Below, one piece after another: positions 9,608 to 20,072 of a stretch of 64,000 nt of DNA (within the stretch, counting starts at the first letter, position 1; the number at the start of each line of letters is the position of its first letter). Source of the stretch: Sphingomonas sp. 67-36 (GTDB taxonomy: Bacteria; Pseudomonadota; Alphaproteobacteria; Sphingomonadales; Sphingomonadaceae); the NCBI GenBank assembly GCA_001897375.1, contig MKSU01000010.1:62001-126000 (forward strand), written 5' to 3'. The notes beneath the pieces were generated by a model. The model ran no database searches and was not told where the DNA came from. It worked only from the letters and a program-made list of their open reading frames with translations. Both the position numbers and the translations under genes were made by a program.

Positions 9608-10027
9608 CTATTTGCCGAGCTGCCCGCGCATCGCCCCTTTCGGATATTTCGCCGTGTGGACGTTTACGTAGTAGTTGGATGGCTCTGCGAGGATCGCTGC
9701 CAGGGTATCAGCAGGGGCGGTGGCGCAGCCTTTGGACGAACCCTGGGCTGGCGGATCGAGCGGCACGACCACCGGGCCGGCTACCCCGGCCGCACCTTTG
9801 TGGACATGCGCCATGGTCGGCGTGTCCGTTCCGGTGGCGGACAGTTCGTAACAGAGCTGACCCTTGGCGGTATCAATGGTGACGCTCGCCGTACCGTGGC
9901 CGGCGGCTGGCGCAGGCGGCACCTCGGCGGGGCCGGAAAGCATTGTCCTGAAAGCAACTGGTCCGGCAGCAAGTGCAGGACCTCCAAAAAATGCCATGCA
10001 AGCAATGGCGGGAAGGGACATCCTCAT
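9608..10027 (-). CDS. Exported CHRD domain protein
   Basis: 139 aa with a Sec signal peptide (about residues 1-20, cleavage near ALAA). The single CHRD (chordin-type) domain contains LSGPAEVPPAPAAGHGTA, MAHVHKGAAGVAGPVVV and KGAMRGQL, with the characteristic H-x-H. Bacterial CHRD proteins are periplasmic or secreted and of unknown biochemical role. RBS GGAGAACG precedes the ATG. Single-gene unit. Confidence 0.88.
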   Translation of the reverse strand: MRMSLPAIACMAFFGGPALAAGPVAFRTMLSGPAEVPPAPAAGHGTASVTIDTAKGQLCYELSATGTDTPTMAHVHKGAAGVAGPVVVPLDPPAQGSSKGCATAPADTLAAILAEPSNYYVNVHTAKYPKGAMRGQLGK

Positions 10028-10339
10028 CGACGTTCTCCTGATCCAGCGCGTGCTATACGCGTAGATGCAGGGTCGGCCTGTCGAGGATAAAGGTCAATCA
10101 GAGAGTCCTCATAAACCTTGGAGAGGCGGAAGTCTTTGGCGCGGCAGCTGGTCGCGGTCGCTGTCATGATCCCGGCAAGGGAGAGAGCCGGCAGGAGAAC
10201 GCTGCTTCGCAGCGTTTGAACGGCCTTGAAGGTGGGCAACCATATGGTCAAATCGGTAGTCAGGCCCGGCAGCGCTTCAGGGGTAGGGCCCGCGCCTGCT
10301 GAGAGAAGCCGATGGCAAGGGCGATCCCGATATCCCGCA
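10028..10339. other. Intergenic stretch of 312 bp
   Basis: Lies between the CHRD gene start and the TetR gene stop, so it should hold the CHRD promoter. A 75-codon frame on the minus strand (10024-10251) has no recognisable domain or convincing ribosome binding site and is not called. No repeat or RNA structure stood out. Confidence 0.5.
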
Positions 10340-10927
10340 TCAATCCGCCGTCAGCATCGTCAGCACGCTATCGACGATCAGGCGGAGCTTGTGCGGGGTG
10401 GACGGCATTCGGCGGACGACGACGTGGTGGGTCATCAGTCCGACATAGGAATCGAAGGCGAAATGCAGGCGATCCTGATCCGCGTCCGGCGCGATCTGGC
10501 GGAACAGGGCCAGGAAATACTCGCGCTCCCCCTGCGCATAGCGTTCGGTGATGTCATGCAATTCCGGCGAGCGCGCGCTCGCCTCGATCAGGCTGAGCAC
10601 CGCGAGGCCGCGCTTGCCCGACAAATAATCGAGCGTTGCCCGCGCGTGCATCATCAGCGCCTCCACCGGAGGGACATCCGCCGCGATGACCGGCTCGACC
10701 GCGCGCGACGTCGCGAACAGGGTCGCGCCGACCAGTTCGGCCTTGTTCGAGAAGCGGCGGTAGATCGACATGCGCGTGCAGCCGGCGGCGGTCGCCACCG
10801 CCTCGAAAGTGAGGCCGGCATAGCCTTCACGCGCGATCACGTCCCATGTCGCGGCGTGGAGCGCCGCGTCGATCGCGTGCAGGCGCGGACGGCCACGCCC
10901 GCGTGTGGCAACTGCAACCCTCTCCAT
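10340..10927 (-). CDS. TetR/AcrR family transcriptional regulator
   Basis: 195 aa. The N-terminal helix-turn-helix is clear: GYAGLTFEAVATAAGCTRMS followed by IYRRFSNKAELV. The C-terminal ligand domain is all-helical and matches the TetR_C type with no assignable ligand. RBS AGAGGA lies just before the ATG. It is 74 bp downstream of the phosphoesterase gene on the same strand and may control that TonB-receptor unit, but no operator was identified. Confidence 0.87.
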   Translation of the reverse strand: MERVAVATRGRGRPRLHAIDAALHAATWDVIAREGYAGLTFEAVATAAGCTRMSIYRRFSNKAELVGATLFATSRAVEPVIAADVPPVEALMMHARATLDYLSGKRGLAVLSLIEASARSPELHDITERYAQGEREYFLALFRQIAPDADQDRLHFAFDSYVGLMTHHVVVRRMPSTPHKLRLIVDSVLTMLTAD

Positions 10928-11001
10928 GTTCCTCTTTCTCTTGTCGCCCTATCCGCCGGCCGATCCTCGAAGGCATCGGCCGGCAGGTCAATCGATGCCG
11001 A

Positions 11002-12270
11002 TCAGTTGCCGGGGCCGAACCGTTTGCGGAAGCCGGTCAGCTCGATCGTGTAATCGTCTTGCCCGTGGAATTGCTCGTCGCTCAGCTTCGGCTTCTCGGC
11101 GGCCTTGTACCACGCGGCATATTCCGCCGTGTCGCGGCTCTGCTTCTTGTAGTGCGTCGAATAGGTCTGGACGTGGATCACCGGCGTCTCGCCGGCCATG
11201 TCGAACCTCATCAGCCTGAGCCAGCCGTCGCCGATGCCCTCGCCCTGCTGCAACTTCGCGCCGGCGTCGATCGCGGTCTGGCGGCGATCCTGATAGTCGG
11301 CCAGCACCTGCCACACCTTGTTGCCGGCGCGATTGTCGTCGACGCGCAGAGCCTGCCCGTGCTCATGGCCGCACAGCACGAGGAAGATCTGGTCGTTCCG
11401 GCTGATGAGCTTGTCCCACATCATCTGCGGCGTGTTGTCGTCGGGATCGACGGCGTGATTGTCGATGATCGGGTTCGGCACGCGCTCGCCCTCGTTGGTG
11501 AGGTAATCGTGGGTCGAGATGATCGTCGGCAGGCCGGGATGCTCCGCGATCACCTTCGCCGCCCATTCAAGCGAGGCGTTGGGCGCATCGAAGCGCAGAC
11601 CGATGTGGAGGAAGGTGTAACCGCCCGCGGTGAAGATTTGCGCGCTGTCCGCGCCGCCGTCGTGGCTGGCGACATACCACGGCTTGCCCTTGAACAGCGG
11701 CTGGTCCGCGCCGAACAGCGAGCGGAAATTGTCGAGGCCCCCGGCGTGGAGCATGCCCAGGCTCGACATGTCCTTGAACACGGCGGCCGGCGGGTGGTTC
11801 GCGTCGGTCCACATCGCGTCATGGTCGTGGTTGCCCGGCACGACCGAGAGCGGCACCTTGCCCGCGATCAGCGCATAGCCATTGCGCGCGGTGGGGATCT
11901 CCACCGTCGTCACCTTCTCCGTCGGGGCGAACATCCGGTCCATGATCGGGTTCGCCACCCATTTGAAGCCGCGCGCCTCATGCTCCGGATCGATATGCTT
12001 CGTCTGGTGCTGCCACACGTCGCCCAGCGCGGTGACGAAGGCGATATCGCCGCCGTTCGATCTGGTGTGGTCGGCGATGAACTGCATCTGCTCGAGGAAC
12101 ATGCGGTCCGCGTCGAACTTGAAGCCCTCGGCGGTCTGGTGGGTGTAGTCGATATAGTTCTGCGTGTCGGGGATGGCGGCGATGGTGAAGCCGGTGTCCT
12201 TCGCGCAGGAGGGCGCGGACAGGCCGAGCGTCAGCGCGGTGGCGGCGAGCAGGGCGAAAGAGCGTTTCAT
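11002..12270 (-). CDS. Exported calcineurin-like metallophosphoesterase
   Basis: 422 aa with a Sec signal peptide (MKRSFALLAATALTLGLSAP). Metallophosphoesterase motifs appear in order: AAIPDTQNY (D-x-Q replacing the usual D-x-H, known in some subfamilies), TALGDVW, VPGNHDHD, ISTHDYL and CGHEHG. It would hydrolyse phosphate esters in the periplasm or outside the cell using two metal ions. The start at 12270 lies 20 bp behind the TonB receptor, so the two form one transcription unit. Substrate unknown. Confidence 0.88.
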   Translation of the reverse strand: MKRSFALLAATALTLGLSAPSCAKDTGFTIAAIPDTQNYIDYTHQTAEGFKFDADRMFLEQMQFIADHTRSNGGDIAFVTALGDVWQHQTKHIDPEHEARGFKWVANPIMDRMFAPTEKVTTVEIPTARNGYALIAGKVPLSVVPGNHDHDAMWTDANHPPAAVFKDMSSLGMLHAGGLDNFRSLFGADQPLFKGKPWYVASHDGGADSAQIFTAGGYTFLHIGLRFDAPNASLEWAAKVIAEHPGLPTIISTHDYLTNEGERVPNPIIDNHAVDPDDNTPQMMWDKLISRNDQIFLVLCGHEHGQALRVDDNRAGNKVWQVLADYQDRRQTAIDAGAKLQQGEGIGDGWLRLMRFDMAGETPVIHVQTYSTHYKKQSRDTAEYAAWYKAAEKPKLSDEQFHGQDDYTIELTGFRKRFGPGN

Positions 12271-12290
12271 GGGATCAGTCTCCGTTCGGG

Positions 12291-14672
12291 TCAGAAGTTG
12301 AAGCGCAGGGTCGCGCCATAGGTGGCGGGATCGCCGAAGAAGGCGACATAGGTGCCGGGCAGCACCGCGCCGTAATTGAAGTAATTGGTCGGATAGGCGC
12401 GGTTGGTGACGTTGCGGCCCCATACCGACAGGTCCCACAGCCGGTCCTTCGCGCGGATGCCGACGCGCAGGTTGAGCAGGCCGTAGCCGCCGGTGAGCGT
12501 CATCGGCGAATCGTCCAGCGAGCCGTAGAAATGCGAGCGCCACGAATATTCCGCGCTGGCATAGCCGGTCAGCGCGGTGCCGATATCGTGCTCATAGGAG
12601 CCGTTCGCGCCCAGCGTCCATTTCGGCGCGCCGGCGATCGGCTTGCCGGAAAGGTCGCAGGCCGGCGCGGAGATGCCGATCGGGCACGGGCCGTTGCGAT
12701 AGGAGCGATAGGCCGCGTCGTTATAGGCGGCATAGCCGTGCAGCGAGAGGCCGCGCGCCGGCTGCACCGTCGCCTCCGCCTCCACGCCCTGCGTGCGCGC
12801 CGCGCCGGCGTTGGTGAGGAGCTGGACGATCTGCCCGTCCACTTCCTGCAGCACATTCGCCTGATAGTTGCGGATATCGGTGCGGAAGACGCTGAGGTTG
12901 AGCTGCACGCGATGCGCGAACAGGTCGCTCTTCAGCCCGGCCTCGTAATTGGTAGCGACCTCCGGCTCGACCTTCAGCGCGTCGGCGCCCAGCCCGGCGG
13001 GTGGAAGCGTGGTGTTGAGGCCGCCCGCCTTCTGCCCGCGTGACACCAGGGCGTAGAACATCAGGCCCGGCGTCGGATGGTAATCGGTGCTGACGAGGAA
13101 CGACGGCGCGCTATTGGAGATTTCCGCGTGGATCGGCCCGGCCGCCTGATCGGCCAGCGCCGCGACCGGCATCCCGGTGACGCGGCTGACCGGAACCGGG
13201 CGCCACACGTCCTCGCGCTTCGTCTCGCGCGTCTGGCGGATGCCGGCGGTGATGTTCCAGTCCGGCGTGACGTGCCAGTTCGCCTGGCCGAAGGCGGCGA
13301 TGCTGTGCGTCAGCGGATTGGCGAAGGTGTTCCAGCGCGTCTGGTTGTAGCTTACGAGCTTCGCCAGCGCGGGCGAATATTGCGCATAGACCGGCAACAG
13401 CGCGTTGGGGATGCCGGAGAGCCAGGCGGCGGCATCCTTGCCATATTCGAGATGCTGGTTGGTCTCGACATATTGGTTGAAATAATAGAGCCCGACCACG
13501 CCATCGACGCGCCCCATGCGCGGCAGGGCGAGGCGAAGCTCCTGCGTCCACTGGCGATCCTGGATGTGATAGCCGCCGTACATCACGTCGGCGCTGCTGC
13601 CCTCGGTGTCCGAATTGGAATCATATTGCCAGTAGCGGAAGGCGGTGATCGAGGTGAGCTTGAAGCCGCCGCCCAGCTCCCAGTCGATCTGCGCCGATCC
13701 CGCGCCCTGCCGCGTGCCGGTGTCGGTCGGGCCATCGACCGCCGTGGTGCGGCCGCGCGGATCTACCGCGATCACCCCGCCGGTCGCGGCGAGCTTGGCC
13801 TTGATGAGGTCCGGCGTCAGGCCCCAGGTGGAGATGGTGCTGACCGCGCCGCTGCTCTGCTGCTCGCTACCATATTCGCCGATCAGGCGGATCGACAGGT
13901 TGCTCTGCGGCTTCCACAGCAATTGCACGCGCGCGCCGGCGCGACCCAGCGTGCTGGTGTCCTTGCCGGTGGTGATGTTGTCGACCACGCCGTCGCGCGT
14001 CGTGCGGTATCCGGTGACGCGCACGGCGAGCGTGTCGCTCACCGGCCCGCTCATCGATGCCTGATATTGCTGGTAATTATAGTTGCCGTAGCTCGCCTGC
14101 GCGCGGAACTCCGTGTTGAAGCTCGGCAGCTCGGTGGTGATGTTGACCAGCCCGGCGGTGGCGTTCTTGCCGAACAGGGTGCCCTGCGGCCCGCGCAGCA
14201 CCTCCACCTGCTTGATGTCGACCAGATCGTTCGCGACCATGCCGGGGCGGCCGAGATAGACGCCGTCGACGAACACGCCCGCGCTGTTCTCCAGCCCGTC
14301 GCTGCCCGGATTGTTGCCGAGGCCGCGGATCGAGATGCTCGACTGGTGGCCGTTGGTGATGACGACATTGGTGCCGGGGACGAGCTGGTTCAGGTCTTCC
14401 AGCCGGATATGGTCGTTACGCGCGAGGTCCGCGCCGCTGATCGCGGTGATCGCGACCGGCACGTCCTGGAGCTTCTCGCTGGCCTTGCGCGCGGTGACGA
14501 CCACCGCATCGCCGCCCTCGTCGGCGGCGGGATCGGGCGCTGCGGCGGCGGTGGGAGCGTCCGCCGCATGGGCGGGTGATGCGGCGAGGGCGGCGAGCAT
14601 CACGGCCAGTGCCGAGCCCCCCTGCCATCGGAGACGGACGAGCGAACGGGAACGGATTGCGCGCGGGATCAA
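12291..14672 (-). CDS. TonB-dependent outer-membrane receptor
   Basis: 793 aa: a signal peptide to about residue 36, then a plug domain (AVVVTARKASEKLQDVP, IRGLGNNPGSDG, VEVLRGPQGTLFGKNATAGL) and a 22-strand type barrel ending in aromatic NF. Such receptors import substrates energised by TonB-ExbBD. The downstream exported phosphoesterase suggests a phosphorylated substrate or one released by dephosphorylation; this is inference from context. The sphingomonad IroN/FyuA-like class to which it belongs is used for many carbon and phosphorus compounds besides iron. Confidence 0.92.
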   Translation of the reverse strand: MIPRAIRSRSLVRLRWQGGSALAVMLAALAASPAHAADAPTAAAAPDPAADEGGDAVVVTARKASEKLQDVPVAITAISGADLARNDHIRLEDLNQLVPGTNVVITNGHQSSISIRGLGNNPGSDGLENSAGVFVDGVYLGRPGMVANDLVDIKQVEVLRGPQGTLFGKNATAGLVNITTELPSFNTEFRAQASYGNYNYQQYQASMSGPVSDTLAVRVTGYRTTRDGVVDNITTGKDTSTLGRAGARVQLLWKPQSNLSIRLIGEYGSEQQSSGAVSTISTWGLTPDLIKAKLAATGGVIAVDPRGRTTAVDGPTDTGTRQGAGSAQIDWELGGGFKLTSITAFRYWQYDSNSDTEGSSADVMYGGYHIQDRQWTQELRLALPRMGRVDGVVGLYYFNQYVETNQHLEYGKDAAAWLSGIPNALLPVYAQYSPALAKLVSYNQTRWNTFANPLTHSIAAFGQANWHVTPDWNITAGIRQTRETKREDVWRPVPVSRVTGMPVAALADQAAGPIHAEISNSAPSFLVSTDYHPTPGLMFYALVSRGQKAGGLNTTLPPAGLGADALKVEPEVATNYEAGLKSDLFAHRVQLNLSVFRTDIRNYQANVLQEVDGQIVQLLTNAGAARTQGVEAEATVQPARGLSLHGYAAYNDAAYRSYRNGPCPIGISAPACDLSGKPIAGAPKWTLGANGSYEHDIGTALTGYASAEYSWRSHFYGSLDDSPMTLTGGYGLLNLRVGIRAKDRLWDLSVWGRNVTNRAYPTNYFNYGAVLPGTYVAFFGDPATYGATLRFNF

Positions 14673-15007
14673 GGGAGCCTCCAGGGTGAATAACGAGTCG
14701 CGAGTGGCTCGTAATTCCCGGCGGTGACAGTTTGCGGTCGCGACGATGAAGGAACCGCGTCAATCGCGGTTGCCGCGTCCGCTATCGCGTCAATCCGGCA
14801 TCGCGTGACGTGCCGGGATACGCCGGCAAAGGAGGATCTGACGGCGGGCTGGCTATCGCCGCCGCGCCCGACCTTTCTTTATTCAGGGGGTGGATCGCCG
14901 GTCGTCCCGATCTCGGCGATGCTGAGTCGCCACAGGAAGGACTCCATGTCGGCGCCTGGCGGCCAGGCGATCACCTCCGACGTGCTGCCGCCGCCGTTCT
15001 TCCACGG
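14673..15007. other. Gap between TonB receptor start and IS5 relic
   Basis: About 335 bp holding the receptor's promoter region. An open frame on the + strand runs through it into the transposase remnant, but the sequence before about 15008 shows no transposase similarity and looks like random continuation of the frame. No ordered signal was found. Confidence 0.45.
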
Positions 15008-15453
15008 CGTCGCCGCGCGCTGCGCGGCCGGACGCAACAAAGGCGGGCTGAATTCCAAGCTTCATGCCGTCTGCGACGGCAAGGGAAGACCGCTGGTCAT
15101 GCTGCTCAGTGAGGGGCAGATGAGCGACTACAAAGGCGCGGCCCTGATGCTCGACGCCTTGCCCAGCGCCGAAGCTCTGCTCGGCGACCGAGGCTACGAC
15201 GCCGACTGGTTTCGCAAGGCGCTTGCGGATCGCAACATTATCGCCTGCATCCCGTCAAAGAAGAATCGAAAGGTGCAGATTCCGCACGATGCGTCGCTCT
15301 ATCGCCAGCGCCACAAGATCGAGAATATGTTTGGCAGGCTCAAGGATTGGCGACGCATCCACACCCGCTACGACCGATGCGCGCACACTTTCATGTCCGC
15401 CATCCGCATCGCGGTAACCTTCATCTTCTGGATCAATCAATGAGTCCTGATCT
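15008..15453 (+). mobile_element. Truncated IS5-family transposase, C-terminal half with right end
   Basis: Encodes the second half of an IS5-family DDE transposase: RNKGGLNSKLHAVCDGKGRP, LLGDRGYDADWFRKAL (second catalytic Asp region) and YRQRHKIENMFGRLKDWRRI (catalytic Glu region), ending at TGA 15441-15443. The end AATGAGTCCTGA just after the stop resembles the terminal repeat of the relic at 19.2 kb. The N-terminal half and left end are missing, so it cannot move. Confidence 0.8.
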
Positions 15454-15515
15454 CGGTTGCCGATTGAACCGATTGCGTATTATTGCGAATGACTTGCAAA
15501 TAATCGGGAGGTTGT

Positions 15516-15899
15516 ATGAGTGCCGCCGATATTGCTGTTGGCGATCAGGCCGTTCTCATCGCGCTGAGATGCTGGTCGACCGCGCGATGCGGCAGCCAAC
15601 CCGTACAATCCATCCTCTCCCGCGCGCTCGATCGCTTCGAGCTTGCGATCCTGTCGCCGGTTCTCGACAGCCTGCTGCGATTCTACGAGATCGCGCTCGG
15701 GCGACGGATCGTGGCGGGGCATGGCGTGCGGCCGAGCGACGACGAGCGTCTGCTTCAGGACCTGATCGCGGGACGCGCTCCATCGAGCGACTGTTTGACC
15801 TGCGGGAAGCGCGCGAAGAGTGATTTCCAATGCGCGCTCTGCTCGGCACGTATCATGCTTCGGCTCGCCTGCGCGGATCGAACGGGGCTCGCGCGATGA
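15516..15899 (+). CDS. Hypothetical protein with C-terminal paired CxxC motif
   Basis: 127 aa. RBS GGGAGG precedes the ATG, supporting translation. The middle is helical (ILSRALDRFELAILSPVLDS). The C-terminus has C93-x2-C96 and C106-x2-C109, the spacing of a small zinc ribbon. I do not recognise the family. Its stop overlaps the ATG of the following flavin-oxidase pseudogene (ATGA), so the two were once an operon. It sits 62 bp after an IS5 relic. Confidence 0.6.
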   Translation: MSAADIAVGDQAVLIALRCWSTARCGSQPVQSILSRALDRFELAILSPVLDSLLRFYEIALGRRIVAGHGVRPSDDERLLQDLIAGRAPSSDCLTCGKRAKSDFQCALCSARIMLRLACADRTGLAR

Positions 15900-16330
15900 G
15901 CGACGCCGCCATCACCACGCTTGAAGGTCTCGAAGCCGTGATCGGCAAGACCCCCGGGCCGGTCAACCTCAAGGTGATCGATCATCTCGACGATCACGCG
16001 CGCCGCTGGATCGCCAGCTCGCCGCTGTTGTTTGGGGGGATTCGACAATAGGTGGGGGACCTCGCCGGTTTCGCATCCGGCGATCGCGATCGCCTCGTCG
16101 TTCCGCTGTCTGGCGTGGATGATCCCGAACTCGTGGAACCGGGATCAACTTTCGACAGACTTTTCCTCATCCCGACAATCGGCGAGACGTTACGCGTGAA
16201 CGGGCGCGTGGCGGCGGTCGAGTGTGACACCGCCATTGTCCTTGTCGACGAATGCTACGGGCATTGTGCGTCGCGACTTGAATCCGAGTGCCCAGATCTC
16301 GCTGCCCGCGTGGCAGCCGCGCGGTTTGCG
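15896..16330 (+). pseudogene. Decayed pyridoxamine 5'-phosphate oxidase-family protein
   Basis: The opening ITTLEGLEAVIGKTPGPVNLK...RRWIASSPLLF matches the N-terminus of PNPOx-like FMN-binding proteins. A TAG at 16049-16051 interrupts it. In the same frame come fragments of the rest of the family: GDLAGFASGDRDRLVVPLSG, LFLIPTIGETLRVNGR and VLVDECYGHCA. Stretches between these are missing compared with intact members. The combination of a stop and internal deletions means a dead gene rather than a sequencing slip. The 3' boundary is approximate. Confidence 0.6.
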
Positions 16331-16401
16331 GTGCTGGCAAACTTTCGTCCAAAGCGGACATTTGCTTGCCCGCTCGCTCGATTGCACGATGATCAGCGAC
16401 G

Positions 16402-16689
16402 TCAGGCGAGTCCCAGTAGCCAGTTGGCCAGCGACACCGGGCGGATCGTCGCTCCGGGCATATGCTCGCTGAGTTCGCGCCGATTGGCTATCAGCCATGC
16501 AAGGCAGTCCGCGCGGCTTTCGAACAGCGCGAAACGCGCCCGCGACGGCGCCATTCTCTCTTCATCGACGAGGAACCGGGCGTGGGGGCGGCAGCCGGGG
16601 GCGGCGATCCAGTCACGGCTCGGGGCCTCCACCGCGGCCGCCCAATATGGCCTGCGGGGATCGAGCGAATCCACCTGACTTCGATCCAT
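16402..16689 (-). CDS. Small hypothetical protein
   Basis: 95 aa from ATG 16689, with GAGAGG seven bases upstream; an in-frame start 11 codons earlier is possible. Soluble, no signal or membrane helix, aromatic-rich N-terminal half (RRPYWAAAVEAPSRDWIAAP) and a helical C-terminus. Family not recognised. It is read on the same strand as katG, which lies upstream beyond the strong hairpin, so it probably has its own promoter. Confidence 0.5.
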   Translation of the reverse strand: MDRSQVDSLDPRRPYWAAAVEAPSRDWIAAPGCRPHARFLVDEERMAPSRARFALFESRADCLAWLIANRRELSEHMPGATIRPVSLANWLLGLA

Positions 16690-16779
16690 CGAACATCCTC
16701 TCCACGTTCGATCGATCCGCAATGCCTCTCATGACGGGGCGGTGTCGGAAGCGATCGGGAACGATCCGTTCCGGGATCA

Positions 16780-16818
16780 GGCGCGCCGCGGCCGGGAAAC
16801 GCCCGGCCGCGGCGCGCC
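16780..16818 (-). terminator. 17-bp perfect hairpin after katG
   Basis: GGCGCGCCGCGGCCGGG at 16780-16796 pairs without mismatch with 16802-16818 around an AAACG loop, eight bases beyond the katG stop. A stem of this strength should stop or protect the katG transcript, although no T tract follows on the katG-sense strand, so it may depend on Rho or act as an RNA 3'-end stabiliser. Confidence 0.7.
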
Positions 16819-16825
16819 GGTCCTG

Positions 16826-19069
<2,244 letters not shown>

Positions 19070-19179
19070 CTAATCTCTCCTGTGCTTGTCGGACACAGCC
19101 TAGACCGGACGCGGCACTGACGTTAGCGATTAAACCCAGTCAAAGATAATCAGGAAATCGATCAGTGCCGATCCAATCT

Positions 19180-19792
19180 CTAGGGTCAGGATTCATTGGT
19201 CATAGCCAGAAGATAACGGTGGCAGCGAGGGCGATGGCGGAGAGGGAGGTAGTTGGGCATCGATCGTAGCGGGTTGCGACGCGTCGCCAGTCTTTGAGGC
19301 GACCGAAAATGATCTCGATGCGGTTGCGACGCCGGTAGCGGCGCTTGTCGTACTTTACCGGTTCGTTGCGCGATTTTCGGCCTGGAATGGATGGCTTAAT
19401 GCCTTTTTCCGCAGCGCATCCCTGAACCAGTCAGCGTCGTAGTCCCGGTCACCGAGCGGCCATTGCGTCTTCGGCAACGCGCTCGGCGCCCGTCGAGACC
19501 TTCCATTATCCGGGCGAACACGCCCGCTGCGCCCCATCGCTTCCAGCGATTACGCAGCGCTTGTGAGGCCATAGTCCCTCGGCGCGTCCGCCAGCGCAAC
19601 CCGTTGCGGTCCACGAAGATGATCCCGCTCAACACCCGCCGATCGTCAACCCGCGGCCTGCCATGGCTCCTCGGAAATACCGCTCAAGCCGCGCCATCTG
19701 CTCGTCCGTCAGTCAGTACAGATCACTCACATCCAGTCTCCTCACGGAGCCTGAATCACAGCGCGAATCTCATATCAATGTCCTGGACCTAG
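19180..19792 (-). mobile_element. Internally deleted IS5/IS427-type relic flanked by CTAG
   Basis: Read on the minus strand, it begins with a CTAGGTCCAGGACATTG end. Transposase N-terminal pieces follow (LSGIIFVDRNGLRWR, WKRWGAAGVFARIMEGL), then after a large internal loss GDRDYDADWFRDAL and the catalytic-Glu region. It ends with the GGTCAGGATTCATTGG end at 19184. Imperfect terminal repeats are preserved and both outer edges are CTAG, consistent with a target duplication. Frameshifts and about 605 bp total length show it is dead. Confidence 0.75.
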
Positions 19793-19973
19793 GGCGCTAT
19801 GTACACGATGTTCTCGGTCATTTGGGTGACGTGAATGTCGCAGAACGCCGAGATGCGCGGAGGCGGCAGACAGCCTGATGGTCGAGGTTATCCGGGTGTC
19901 GATCCTGCTCGGCGCGATGGCGGGCGGATTGTTGCTTGACGACACCTCGCGTCAGGCGCGATTCCGATCTCTG

Positions 19974-19990
19974 CTTATGGCGTGCATAAG
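19974..19990. promoter_or_regulatory. Candidate LysR-type operator upstream of the betaine/sarcosine operon
   Basis: CTTATG-GCGTG-CATAAG is a perfect 6+5+6 inverted repeat lying 82 bp before the first gene of the operon. The inner TATG-N5-CATA fits the T-N11-A pattern bound by LysR-type regulators, and a LysR gene lies at the far end of the same gene set. Binding is inferred. Confidence 0.45.
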
Positions 19991-20072
19991 TCATTCCGAT
20001 GGAGCCACTCTTCATTTCCTCCCCGGTTTCGCTCTTGGCATATCCGGGCGAGAGGCCGGCTTGAGGGGCTTT

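Noticed and set aside
10024-10251. 75-codon frame upstream of the CHRD gene.
   Set aside because: Hydrophobic stretch is short and interrupted, no RBS, no recognised family; kept only as intergenic sequence.
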